From Gaoshiqia sp050178015 (GTDB taxonomy: Bacteria; Bacteroidota; Bacteroidia; Bacteroidales; Prolixibacteraceae), in contig JBFXGM010000004.1 in assembly GCA_050178015.1 (NCBI GenBank), positions 122,800-186,799 on the forward strand: a DNA stretch of 64,000 bases, read 5' to 3'. The notes beneath the pieces were generated by a model that searched no databases, was not told the DNA's origin, and was given only the letters and a program-made list of their open reading frames with translations. Below are positions 1 to 7,578 of the stretch, in pieces. Made by a program: the position numbers and the translations under genes. The stretch's first letter is position 1; each line of letters starts with the position of its first letter.

Positions 1-34
1 TGTAACAAAGATAAACTTCCTGCTGAAAGATGGG

Positions 35-1378
35 CTATTCTCCGCTCAGTTTTTCCTGTGGGTTTTCAGCCTTGAAGGAGGCGGCGAAGGTGGCGCCCAC
101 GATAGCCAGACAAAGGAAAGCCGCCCAAGCGTATGAGCCCAGCCTGGTGTACGAAGCGCTGAAAAGCAGTGGCCCCAGCGCACTGAAAAACACCAGCGCA
201 CTCATGGCAAAACCACTGATGGCGCCCAGGTGTTCGCGACCGTAAAAGCGGGGCCACACCACGGCTGCCAGTACGCTGAACAAGCCACCTACGATGCCGT
301 TGCCAATTATCAGGAACAGGTATGGTAAGCCGGGCGACAACGCTGACAGGCTCGATAGTGCAATGATCTGGCCAGCCAAAAAGACCATCAATAAATATTT
401 TAGTTTGATGTGGTCGCTCAGCCAGCCACCGGCCAGCGAAATAAAGACCGAAATGGCCGAAGTGGGCAGAAAAACCGCCAGGGCGGTAGTTTTGTCCATC
501 CCGGCAGTTTCAAAAATGGAAACAATATTGAAGGTAAATCCCGTGATCGTGAGCGATTGCATGGAAAGCGCAATCACAAACACCCAGAACGGGAAGGTGC
601 GTTGGGCTTCTTTCAGCGAAAACTGTTTGACCGGTTCGTAGGCAATGTGTTGCGGGTTTTTCTCATTCGGGTCAACCGGTTCCCCGTCGGGCCTCAATTC
701 GCAATCTTCGGGGTTATCGCGGAAAAACAGGAACACCAGCACGCTGAAACCAAAACCGGTAATCAGGGCCAAAATGATCCAGGCTCCCCGCCAGCTGTAA
801 CTTTCTATGAAAAAGTCAAATACCAGCGGGGCGATTGCAAAGCCCAGTGAGGTGAAAACGCTGCTGATGCCGTTGGCAAAACCTCTGCGGCGGGAGAACC
901 ATTTCATCATCATGTTGCGTGAAAGCATGGTGAGCACACCCTGTCCGCTGAAACGGACCAAAAAGAATCCTGCCGTGATGAAAAAGAAACTCAGGTAGAA
1001 CTGAAAATCGGTTAGGGCAAGAAGTTTTCCCAGTCCAATGGCAATTCGGTCAACCTGGCTGAGCAGGATGAGTGTGCTACCCAGCGCCAGGGTAATACCT
1101 ACGCCCAGCCAGCGAGCCCCGATGCGGTCGTACCATTTCCCAGCCTTGGTAAGCATAAACGAACTGGCAATGGTACCAATCAGGTAGGCGGTGCTTAATT
1201 CGTTGCGGCTCAGTTTCAGGGCGCCGATCAGATGGTCGGTGAACGTGGACACTCCCATGGTTTGCCCGGGAACACTCATGATGACCCCCAGCGTGCCCCA
1301 AAGCACGATAAACCAGCCGTAAAAGACAGGTGATTTGGTGGGGGAAAAGGGGAAATGATTATAGCGTTGCTTGATCAA
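35..1378 (-). CDS. MFS transporter, oxalate/formate (OFA)- or monocarboxylate-like
   Basis: This is a 447-residue inner-membrane protein with about twelve hydrophobic segments in two bundles separated by a charged central loop (around residues 205-245, DNPEDCELRPDGEP). A basic motif follows the second helix (GKWYDRIGARW), as in the major facilitator superfamily. The FYGWFIVLWGTLG opening and the arrangement of helices resemble OFA/monocarboxylate-type carriers, which move small organic anions. The substrate cannot be read from sequence. The gene stands alone on the minus strand; its stop lies close to the left edge of the window. Start chosen at the ATG at 1378; a TAnnTTTG-like box lies immediately upstream. 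Confidence 0.8.
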   Translation of the reverse strand: MIKQRYNHFPFSPTKSPVFYGWFIVLWGTLGVIMSVPGQTMGVSTFTDHLIGALKLSRNELSTAYLIGTIASSFMLTKAGKWYDRIGARWLGVGITLALGSTLILLSQVDRIAIGLGKLLALTDFQFYLSFFFITAGFFLVRFSGQGVLTMLSRNMMMKWFSRRRGFANGISSVFTSLGFAIAPLVFDFFIESYSWRGAWIILALITGFGFSVLVFLFFRDNPEDCELRPDGEPVDPNEKNPQHIAYEPVKQFSLKEAQRTFPFWVFVIALSMQSLTITGFTFNIVSIFETAGMDKTTALAVFLPTSAISVFISLAGGWLSDHIKLKYLLMVFLAGQIIALSSLSALSPGLPYLFLIIGNGIVGGLFSVLAAVVWPRFYGREHLGAISGFAMSALVFFSALGPLLFSASYTRLGSYAWAAFLCLAIVGATFAASFKAENPQEKLSGE

Positions 1379-1394
1379 AACAGTAATTTTTGTG

Positions 1395-1402
1395 CAAACT
1401 TA
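1395..1402 (-). promoter_or_regulatory. Candidate -7 box for the MFS gene
   Basis: Read on the minus strand the bases are TAAGTTTG, matching the Bacteroidota TAnnTTTG element. No TTTG was found at the expected -33 spacing, and the implied leader is only about ten bases long, so this is a weak call. Confidence 0.3.
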
Positions 1403-1504
1403 CCGCTTAAATAGTCAAGCGGTGCCAGAGTTTGAACAATCTGTCAAACGTTTTCCGATTTTTTAATATTCAGTCGCGAAAAGCAACGTTGTTATGGATG
1501 CCGG

Positions 1505-2023
1505 TTAATTCCTGTTTAATATACTTTGCAGGGCGCCCGATTCCCGCAGATAGCCCTTGCCTGCCAGTTGGGCCAGATCTGCTGCAGAGAAATTACCTTT
1601 CACGTAAATCAAGGCTTTGTCATTTCCATTTGTCAGGATGAGCAGCTCATTGATGCGATCTTTCTTTTTCATATTGGCCAGGATGCGGATATCGTCGCCA
1701 GCTGATTTTACAGCCATGAGTTCGGTGTAGTTTTCCTGGTCGATTAATGGCTTCAACTCGTTGTAGAAGTTGAGGTCCCGATAGTTTTTCCGGTCCTCCA
1801 CCGAAAGTATTTTTACCTGATCTACCTGGCGCAGCAGGCGCTCTTCTTCCGGCTCCAGGGATTGTCCCCAGGTAGCTGTGCGGATCAAAAAGCCCGGGAT
1901 GGTCATGGAAACGATTCCATCCTGGTGGTTGTATTTCGAAAAAGCTGCATCGATTGTTGTTTTCCTGGTACAGGAAAAAAGCAGCAGCAGGACAGGTATC
2001 GCCCAAAGCAGTCGGATCTTCAT
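1505..2023 (-). CDS. DUF4252 domain lipoprotein
   Basis: This 172-residue protein has a signal peptide ending in a lipobox (LLFSC, Cys18), so it is probably a lipoprotein. The rest matches the DUF4252 pattern: an AAFSKYNHQDG start, a conserved SMTIPGFL segment, a central variable region, and a C-terminal stretch with ILTNGNDKALIYVKGNF. The family is common in Bacteroidota and has no established biochemical function. It lies 15 bases downstream of the S9 peptidase gene on the same strand, so the two are probably co-transcribed. No catalytic motif is visible. Confidence 0.8.
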   Translation of the reverse strand: MKIRLLWAIPVLLLLFSCTRKTTIDAAFSKYNHQDGIVSMTIPGFLIRTATWGQSLEPEEERLLRQVDQVKILSVEDRKNYRDLNFYNELKPLIDQENYTELMAVKSAGDDIRILANMKKKDRINELLILTNGNDKALIYVKGNFSAADLAQLAGKGYLRESGALQSILNRN

Positions 2024-2038
2024 TTTTATACCTTGTGT

Positions 2039-4786
2039 TTAATAACCAAATTCTTTCCCTTTTTCCAGCGCCGGAAGTCCGTATTTCATCCATCCGGGCA
2101 TTGGATCGCTTTTCAGGTAATGGTCGAAAAATTGCTTCATCCGGCGGCTCAGGTCCATGCGGTTTTCCCAGCTTTCCTTTTTCAGGTTGTGGGGTTCGTT
2201 GTTGTAATTGAGCAGCCAGGCCGGTTTGTTCAGGCGGCGCATGGCAACAAACAGCTCAATTCCCTGGTACCAGGGCACGGCGCCGTCCTGGTCGTTGTGC
2301 ATCATCAGCAAAGGCGTATTGATTTTGGGCGCGTAAAAAAGCGGCGAATTCTCGATGTACTGAATCGGTTTTTCCCACAGCGTTCCGCCAATCCGGCTTT
2401 GGGTGTTTTCGTATTGAAACATGCGCGAGAGACCTGTTTCCCAGCGAATTCCACCGTAAGCGCTGGTCATGTTGCTAACCGGCGCTCCGGCCATGGCGGC
2501 TGCAAACAGGTCGGTTTGGCCAATCAGGTAGGCCGTTTGGTAGCCGCCCCAGCTTTGCCCCTGGATGCCGATCCGGTTTTTGTCAATAAAAGGGAACTGG
2601 TTGATCAGAAAGCTGGTGCCGCTCACCACGGCGTTAAACGCGCTTTGCCCCGGATACCCGGTTTGGTAGGTGATGTCGGGCACAAAAACCAGGTAGCCGT
2701 TGCTGGCATAAAACGTTTTATTGATGATCGACCGGCTGGGAGAAGGCAGGAAGTGCCGGTGCAATTCTTCGGAGCTTCGTTCGTAAAAATAAACGATCAT
2801 CGGGTAGGATAAATTCGGGTTGAAATCTTCGGGGTAATACAGGATTCCGTGCAACTGTTCGCCCGAAAAGGAAGTCCAGCTCACCAACTGGTTTCTCGCC
2901 CAGTTAAACCCGGCTTGTTGCGGGTTGGCATCCGATAGTTTACGGGGGTGGCCGAAGGTCGGGTCACTGGTCCAAAGATCGGGGAATAGCGTACAGCTTT
3001 CTTTGCGCCAAATCAGCCGACCGGCGTCTTTGGCTTTTTTTACCTCGCTGAACCGGTAATCTTCCAGTAAGTGCAATTTAGGGGCTTTTACCAATTTGGT
3101 ATCTACGGTAAAGAATCCCGAAGCTTTGTTTCGTTCGTCAAAACCGTTGACCAGGATCTCGCCGTCGGCAATGAACTTTTCTTCCGGATCGGTTTTTACG
3201 TAGCGCAGGTTGATGCTGTTTTTCCGTCCGTAGCCCGAAGTCAGGTTTACCGGGACACGTGAGCCTGTCGGGTCAATCTTCCAGATGTCGTAGCGATCGT
3301 AAATGTAAACGTAGCGGTCGTCATCGCTCCAGCCGGCAATTCCGTATGGTTTTACCTCCAGGGGCGTGTCGTCCAGTTCGTCGTAAAAGTTTACCGGCAG
3401 GTTTTTGGTGAGCGCGTACACCTGCATTTTATAGATGTCGGTTGAGCGGGCATAGTAGCTGCTGTCGGCCGGATCGAACCAGATGATGAATTTCCCGGCA
3501 GGTGAAATTTCAGCCTTGGTTTTATCGGTCACCATTTGCCTTTTGATGCCTGTTTGGGTGTCAACCACGTAATAGTCGGCGCTGTTGCGGCCGGTCCATG
3601 AACTGGCCTTTTGGTAAAGTTTCTCGTCTTTTCCGAGGGCCATGCGTCCATCGCCGTCCTGAATCAGGCTTATTTCCGGAATTCCGGGATCGGCCAGTTG
3701 CAGGAATTTCTTTTCAGCCGGATGATACACGGCCAGGTAGCTGCGTTTTTTTTCCAGGTCGAGTTTGACCAGCTGTTGCGGCATCAGTTCAGCATCGGTC
3801 CAGCTCCAGATGTCGAGCACGGGTTTTTCGTCGGGTGCCAGGGTGTCTTTGGGTTCCGGTTCCGGAATGTGTGCTGTTCCCAGGAAAAGCCGGTTCCCGT
3901 TTTTTGAGAACAGAAGCTCGCGGTGTTCGCTGGGTGCCCAGCTGATGGGCATGCCCGGCGTGCTGGCTGTAACCACAGCCTGTGGCGACTCGGTGCCCTT
4001 CGCATAATACAGGTTGAAGGTTTTTTGGTTGGTGGTATCGGTTGAGAAGAGAAAGGCGAATTGGTTACCCTCCTCATTGGTGGCTACCTGGCGGATGTGG
4101 CCGTTTCTGTCAAACAATGTGTGTGTGGTTCCGCTTTTCGTGTCGAATACAAATACCCGGCTGATGGTGGTCGAGTCGTCGCTGAAGGTGGAGTAGATGA
4201 TGCTATTCCCTTTTTTTGCATACCTGTAGTCGGTTACCTGTCTTTTGGTCAGGGTGTCGCCTGTATCCAGCCGGTGCAGGATCAGGTTTTGAAGTTTCAG
4301 CTCGTCCTTGGTTTTCACAACACTGTCCGGCTGCTGCAAAATGGCCGCCCAGTCGGCGTTTTCTTCCGGCAGTTGCCACGATACCAGCCGTGGATATTTT
4401 GTGATTTGCCGGGTATCTATTTGGAAAATCCCAACACTGTCGAGTGGGATTTGGTCTTCCTTTAGTTTTTTTCGTTTGGCAACCTGAATACTGTCGAAAG
4501 GCACTTTAATGCGATACAGCAGAACGTCGGCATTGGAGGTAAAGGCAGCCGAGGCGCCGCGTACCAGCGTGTCGGTGTGTTTGCCTTCCGTGTCGGTAAA
4601 AACCAAGGCGCCATCTCCTTGTTGCGGGTTCAGCTCGTAGGCTACCCACTTCCCATCGTTTGAAATTTGTTGGTTTTCCAGTACTTTCCAGTGTGCAAAG
4701 TCTTCCACCTGAAGTGTTTTTTTGTGGTTCTGGGCGTACAGTACCTCCGAAAAGAACAGCATGAAAAGAAGAATAAAATACTTCAT
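2039..4786 (-). CDS. Secreted S9 family prolyl oligopeptidase-type peptidase
   Basis: This 915-residue serine peptidase has an N-terminal signal peptide (MKYFILLFMLFFSEVLYAQ), a long beta-propeller-like region, and a C-terminal alpha/beta hydrolase domain. The nucleophile elbow is GQSWGG with Ser745. Asp834 (QDGAVP) and His866 (NEPHN) sit at the expected positions of the catalytic triad. S9 enzymes cleave short peptides, often after proline; secretion suggests a role in peptide scavenging in the periplasm or outside. I chose the ATG at 4786 because it begins directly with a signal peptide; an in-frame upstream start at 4834 would add sixteen residues in front of it. The DUF4252 lipoprotein gene follows after 15 bases. 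Confidence 0.88.
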   Translation of the reverse strand: MKYFILLFMLFFSEVLYAQNHKKTLQVEDFAHWKVLENQQISNDGKWVAYELNPQQGDGALVFTDTEGKHTDTLVRGASAAFTSNADVLLYRIKVPFDSIQVAKRKKLKEDQIPLDSVGIFQIDTRQITKYPRLVSWQLPEENADWAAILQQPDSVVKTKDELKLQNLILHRLDTGDTLTKRQVTDYRYAKKGNSIIYSTFSDDSTTISRVFVFDTKSGTTHTLFDRNGHIRQVATNEEGNQFAFLFSTDTTNQKTFNLYYAKGTESPQAVVTASTPGMPISWAPSEHRELLFSKNGNRLFLGTAHIPEPEPKDTLAPDEKPVLDIWSWTDAELMPQQLVKLDLEKKRSYLAVYHPAEKKFLQLADPGIPEISLIQDGDGRMALGKDEKLYQKASSWTGRNSADYYVVDTQTGIKRQMVTDKTKAEISPAGKFIIWFDPADSSYYARSTDIYKMQVYALTKNLPVNFYDELDDTPLEVKPYGIAGWSDDDRYVYIYDRYDIWKIDPTGSRVPVNLTSGYGRKNSINLRYVKTDPEEKFIADGEILVNGFDERNKASGFFTVDTKLVKAPKLHLLEDYRFSEVKKAKDAGRLIWRKESCTLFPDLWTSDPTFGHPRKLSDANPQQAGFNWARNQLVSWTSFSGEQLHGILYYPEDFNPNLSYPMIVYFYERSSEELHRHFLPSPSRSIINKTFYASNGYLVFVPDITYQTGYPGQSAFNAVVSGTSFLINQFPFIDKNRIGIQGQSWGGYQTAYLIGQTDLFAAAMAGAPVSNMTSAYGGIRWETGLSRMFQYENTQSRIGGTLWEKPIQYIENSPLFYAPKINTPLLMMHNDQDGAVPWYQGIELFVAMRRLNKPAWLLNYNNEPHNLKKESWENRMDLSRRMKQFFDHYLKSDPMPGWMKYGLPALEKGKEFGY

Positions 4787-4822
4787 AAGGAGCCAATTTG
4801 TAAGTTTTGTTTTCAGGAAGTC

Positions 4823-4830
4823 CAAATATA
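4823..4830 (-). promoter_or_regulatory. Candidate -7 box for the S9 peptidase operon
   Basis: On the minus strand the bases read TATATTTG, a full match to TAnnTTTG, about 37 bases before the chosen ATG at 4786. I see no TTTG at the expected -33 position. If real, transcription begins downstream of the longer alternative start at 4834, supporting the shorter protein. Confidence 0.4.
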
Positions 4831-4905
4831 ACAAATAAGGGTCAATCTTTTCTGTTGTGCGGAAAGGATTGGCCCATAGGTATATAAGACCGGCAATCAG
4901 CCGGA

Positions 4906-5859
4906 TCAGCTAATTTTTTTCTCGATGAGGTATTTGTTGCGTTCCGAAGCGTTTCGGGAAACCAGTTCACCGATAAAGCCAGCCAGAAATAGCTGCGACC
5001 CAATAATCATGGCGGTGAGCGCCAGGTAAAAATAGGGGCTTTCGGATACTTTCGGGGCGGCTACCTGGTTGGCCAGGGCAATCAGTTTGTGGATGCCCAC
5101 GGAGGCTGCTGCTATCAAACCGGCAAGAAAAACCAGGCTGCCCATCAGTCCGAAAAAGTGCATTGGCCGTTTGCTGAACTTGGCAATGAAGATAACCGAC
5201 AGCAGATCGAGCGGGCCACGCAGAAAGCGTTCAAAGCCAAACTTGGTGACGCCGTATTTGCGTTCCTGGTGCTGCACTACTTTCTCGCCGATTTTGCGGA
5301 AACCAGCCCACTTGGCCAGGATGGGGATGTAGCGGTGCATTTCGCCATACACTTCAATGCTTTTCACCACCTGCCGGCGGTAAGCTTTCAGTCCGCAGTT
5401 GAAATCGTGGATTTTGATGCCGGAGCTGCGCCGGGCAATCCAGTTGAAAAACTTGCTGGGGATATTTTTTGAAAGCAGCGGGTCGTAGCGTTTCTTTTTC
5501 CAACCCGAAACCAAGTCATACTGCTGTTCGGTGATTAGTTGGTACAATTCCGGGATTTCTTCCGGGCTGTCCTGCAAATCGGCATCCATGGTAATTACCA
5601 CGTCGCCCTGCGCTTCGGTGAAACCCACTTGCAGCGCTGCCGACTTGCCGTAATTGCGCCTGAACTTGATGGCCTTGATATCGGGGTTTTGTTGGTGCAG
5701 TTTTTCAACTACTTCCCACGAACGGTCGTTGCTCCCGTCGTCAATCAAAATAATTTCGTACGAAAACCCGTTGGCGTCCATCACCCGGGAAATCCAGGCA
5801 GTCAGCTCGGGTAAGGATTCTTCTTCATTAAACAGGGGGACAACTACGGAAATATCCAC
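4906..5859 (-). CDS. Family 2 glycosyltransferase, polyprenyl-phosphate sugar transferase type
   Basis: This 317-residue protein begins with the GT-A core: DISVVVPLFNEEESLPEL, then IILIDDGSNDRSW, and the metal-binding DADLQD at residues 92-97. Two hydrophobic segments near the C-terminus (about residues 230-260 and 275-305) anchor it in the membrane. This layout is that of DPM1/GtrB/ArnC-type enzymes, which move a sugar from a nucleotide donor to undecaprenyl phosphate for cell-envelope decoration. The sugar is not identifiable. It follows the DUF4199 gene on the same strand after about 45 bases, suggesting co-transcription. Confidence 0.88.
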   Translation of the reverse strand: MDISVVVPLFNEEESLPELTAWISRVMDANGFSYEIILIDDGSNDRSWEVVEKLHQQNPDIKAIKFRRNYGKSAALQVGFTEAQGDVVITMDADLQDSPEEIPELYQLITEQQYDLVSGWKKKRYDPLLSKNIPSKFFNWIARRSSGIKIHDFNCGLKAYRRQVVKSIEVYGEMHRYIPILAKWAGFRKIGEKVVQHQERKYGVTKFGFERFLRGPLDLLSVIFIAKFSKRPMHFFGLMGSLVFLAGLIAAASVGIHKLIALANQVAAPKVSESPYFYLALTAMIIGSQLFLAGFIGELVSRNASERNKYLIEKKIS

Positions 5860-5904
5860 TTGAGAATGTATTAGTTAATGAATAGGTGTTGCGATGCGGT
5901 GTGT

Positions 5905-6459
5905 TTATTCTTCGTCTTTTATTTCGCCCATGGCTTCGGCAAAGGCATTTTCCTCGTCATTCTTTTTTACGAAAATGGAGGTCACCAGGGAAATGATGAA
6001 GCCAATAAAACCAAACGTCAGTAAACCTGAAATGGCAATAACCAAGGGGCTTTGCATCTTGGTCATCATCTGGCCAAAGTCTTCGATCTGTTCGTCGGAC
6101 ATGCCTCTTTCCATCAGGGCTTCTTCCTGCATCACCCGGATTTGATCGAGGATGGAAGGATCGAGGTATTTGATGAGAATGACAGAATACAGCGATTGGA
6201 TGACTCCGGCAAACAACATGACAACAATCCCGAAACCAAGCGCCTGGCTATAGCTGATAAAACCATTGAGTTCGGTGTTGCGGTAATGAATTTGGGAGTA
6301 GAAAACACCCGCGGCCATAATCAGGTAGGAAACCAGTCCGAGGGTAGTGTTCAGGTTCTGACCGGCCACATACAGCAGGACGTTGTACAAGATGAGCGCA
6401 ATACCCAGGTAAAGGCCGTAGGTCATAGCGCTTTTCCAGAAAGTTGATTTTTGTTCCAT
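5905..6459 (-). CDS. DUF4199 family membrane protein
   Basis: This 184-residue protein has four hydrophobic segments (about residues 10-30, 35-55, 68-95 and 135-165) and a charged, acidic C-terminal tail. Recognisable features are the GLVSYLIMAAGVFYSQIHYR segment with a following FISYSQALGFG motif, as in the Bacteroidota DUF4199 family. Function is unknown. A GT2 glycosyltransferase follows directly, a pairing that suggests a role in lipid-linked envelope synthesis (inference). It starts with the ATG at 6459, and a good candidate promoter lies upstream. Confidence 0.8.
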   Translation of the reverse strand: MEQKSTFWKSAMTYGLYLGIALILYNVLLYVAGQNLNTTLGLVSYLIMAAGVFYSQIHYRNTELNGFISYSQALGFGIVVMLFAGVIQSLYSVILIKYLDPSILDQIRVMQEEALMERGMSDEQIEDFGQMMTKMQSPLVIAISGLLTFGFIGFIISLVTSIFVKKNDEENAFAEAMGEIKDEE

Positions 6460-6490
6460 GTTGTTCGTTTTTGGATGAAGGAGTTAATGA

Positions 6491-6521
6491 CAAATATATC
6501 TGATTTTTCATTCGTGTGAAA
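6491..6521 (-). promoter_or_regulatory. Candidate promoter for DUF4199-GT2
   Basis: Minus-strand reading gives TTTC, a 19-base spacer, then TATATTTG (at 6498-6491). The -7 box is a full match to TAnnTTTG and the -33 box has one mismatch. It lies about 32 bases before the DUF4199 ATG. Confidence 0.45.
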
Positions 6522-6730
6522 ATTAATTTCGATCGTCCAATGCCCGATGGCGGTGGATTTCCCCTCGATTCATCTCAATTTTGAAGTCAGCTACTGTATT
6601 TCGGCTTTTTGCATCGCAGCTTTTGACCGGATTAAAAGAAAATCAAAAAAAAGTTACGCAAATATTTCTTTGAAGGTTAGTTGTTTAGTCGGAAAGACCG
6701 GGAAAAACTTCGGGAATAGTTGGGATTTGG
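6522..6730. other. Non-coding stretch upstream of the SRP RNA
   Basis: This is most of the roughly 300-base gap between the DUF4199 gene and the SRP RNA gene. An open frame crosses it on the plus strand but runs through the SRP RNA and has no protein-like composition. I see no other conserved element here. Confidence 0.4.
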
Positions 6731-6761
6731 TTTGCCGGGAAAGTAAAAATTTCTACTTTTG
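6731..6761 (+). promoter_or_regulatory. Promoter of the SRP RNA-tRNA transcript
   Basis: TTTG at 6731-6734, a spacer of exactly 19 bases, then TACTTTTG at 6754-6761: an exact match to the Bacteroidota primary sigma consensus TTTG-N19-TAnnTTTG. The distance to the first paired base of the SRP RNA (about 6767) is what is expected for a transcription start. It is the best promoter in the window. Confidence 0.75.
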
Positions 6762-6763
6762 TC

Positions 6764-6864
6764 GCCGGGTAAGTCCTGTGCGACCAGCTCCTGCTGAATC
6801 CCCCCAGGGTCGGAAGGCAGCAAGGGTAGGTAGTTGAGCGGTGCGACACAGGTAGCTTACCCAC
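6764..6864 (+). ncRNA. ffs: Signal recognition particle RNA, small bacterial type (4.5S)
   Basis: The conserved apical hairpin is present: AGGTCGGAAGGCAGCA-type core (here GGGTCGGAAGGCAGCAAG) with its GGAA tetraloop, flanked by CTGCTGAATCCCCC and GGGTAGGTAGTTGAG. The outer ends pair: GGGTAAG (6767-6773) with CTTACCC (6856-6862), and CCTGTGCGACC with GGTGCGACACAGG. This about 100-nt RNA binds Ffh and directs ribosomes making membrane proteins to the translocon. The tRNA-Thr gene begins about 17 bases downstream, so this RNA and the three tRNAs probably share one precursor. Confidence 0.92.
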
Positions 6865-6879
6865 TTTTTGTGAAAAGTT

Positions 6880-6952
6880 GCCGGATTAGCTCAGTTGGCC
6901 AGAGCACGTGATTTGTAATCTCGGGGTCCACAGTTCGAATCTGTGATCCGGC
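6880..6952 (+). tRNA. trnT(tgt): tRNA-Thr (anticodon TGT)
   Basis: Cloverleaf of 73 nt: acceptor GCCGGAT/ATCCGGC, D-arm with AGCTCAGTTGGCCAGAGC, anticodon loop TTTGTAA giving TGT, T-loop GTTCGAAT. The anticodon stem contains a T-T mismatch in the middle. CCA is not encoded. It reads ACA codons and is first of three tRNAs after the SRP RNA. Confidence 0.95.
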
Positions 6953-6964
6953 TCACAGGAAGGA

Positions 6965-7056
6965 TGAAGATTGGAATCTTGAAGATTAGAATGGGAGCCA
7001 ACAGGTGCCGCATCGAAAAATATTCTGATATTCTAACATTCTACCGTTCTAATATT
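6965..7056. repeat. Short degenerate repeats in the Thr-Tyr tRNA spacer
   Basis: The spacer has a purine-rich left part with two copies of GAAGATTRGAAT and a right part of four near-copies of an 8-mer like ATTCTAAC (7020-7055). The two halves are partly complementary (TAGAATG with CATTCTA), so the precursor RNA could fold between the tRNAs. Confidence 0.5.
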
Positions 7057-7061
7057 GACAT

Positions 7062-7144
7062 GGGGAGATACCAAAGTGGCCAACTGGGGCTGACTGTAAC
7101 TCAGCTGACGTACGTCTTCGTAGGTTCGAATCCTGCTCTCCCCA
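7062..7144 (+). tRNA. trnY(gta): tRNA-Tyr (anticodon GTA)
   Basis: Class II tRNA of 83 nt with a long variable arm: acceptor GGGGAGA/TCTCCCC, anticodon loop CTGTAAC-type with GTA at 7096-7098, variable arm GCTGACGTACGTCTTCG region, T-loop GTTCGAAT. CCA is not encoded. It reads both tyrosine codons. Confidence 0.95.
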
Positions 7145-7150
7145 CACGAA

Positions 7151-7243
7151 TGATGATTGATAAAAGATGATTGATGATTGAACTGCTTGAAAAAAAGCTA
7201 CGATATTTTCAAATCATCAATAAAAAATCAAAAATCATCAATC
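7151..7243. repeat. Inverted repeat of short tandem repeats in the Tyr-Gly tRNA spacer
   Basis: GATGATTGAT-type units on the left and AATCATCAAT-type units on the right make a long imperfect inverted repeat. An exact pair is GATTGATGATT (7169-7179) with AATCATCAATC (7233-7243), 11 base pairs. The right arm ends four bases before the mature tRNA-Gly, so the hairpin would bring the tRNA-Tyr 3' end and tRNA-Gly 5' end together. Confidence 0.6.
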
Positions 7244-7247
7244 AAAA

Positions 7248-7320
7248 GCGGGAGTAGCTCAGCTGATAGAGCATTAGCCTTCCAAGCTAAGGGTCGCGGG
7301 TTTGAATCCCGTCTCCCGCT
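7248..7320 (+). tRNA. trnG(tcc): tRNA-Gly (anticodon TCC)
   Basis: Cloverleaf of 73 nt: acceptor GCGGGAG/CTCCCGC, D-arm AGCTCAGCTGATAGAGC, anticodon loop CTTCCAA with TCC at 7281-7283, T-loop GTTTGAATC. CCA is not encoded. It reads GGA/GGG codons and is last in the tRNA cluster. Confidence 0.95.
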
Positions 7321-7323
7321 CAA

Positions 7324-7349
7324 AAAGAGTCACCAACCGGTGGCTTTTG
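7324..7349 (+). terminator. Terminator after tRNA-Gly
   Basis: A hairpin with stem GTCACC/GGTGGC extended by A-T and G-T pairs, tetraloop AACC, followed by TTTTG. It lies immediately after tRNA-Gly and probably ends the SRP-tRNA transcript. Confidence 0.6.
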
Positions 7350-7565
7350 TTGTTTCTGAAAGTTTCCTTTTCTGGATATTTTTAAAATCTATCACACATC
7401 GTAATTATCGATTAAAGACCTGAGAACTATTGATTCGCTCCTTCTGTTTGAGTAGGGGAATGGGTAATGCGAAAAAGACATATAAATATCCGAAATGGGG
7501 CACATTTGAGAGCAAAAGGGGTGGTGCCGACGTTTCAACCCGTCATTCATTCAGCACATTAACAC

Positions 7566-7571
7566 AGGAGG
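7566..7571 (+). promoter_or_regulatory. Strong Shine-Dalgarno before thioredoxin
   Basis: AGGAGG lies seven bases before the ATG at 7579. Perfect Shine-Dalgarno boxes are uncommon in this phylum and not obvious at most other genes here; it fixes the start of the thioredoxin gene. Confidence 0.6.
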
Positions 7572-7578
7572 CTGGGCG

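Noticed and set aside
1862..2812. 316-residue plus-strand open frame opposite the S9 peptidase
   Set aside because: Antisense shadow of the peptidase catalytic domain; no recognisable protein features.
4888..4902. Small hairpin CCGGCAATCAGCCGG after the GT2 gene
   Set aside because: Five-pair stem without a thymine run in the minus direction; too weak to call as a terminator.
6943..7423. Two short open frames covering the tRNA-Tyr and tRNA-Gly genes
   Set aside because: They read through structural RNA genes and have no protein-like composition or start signal.
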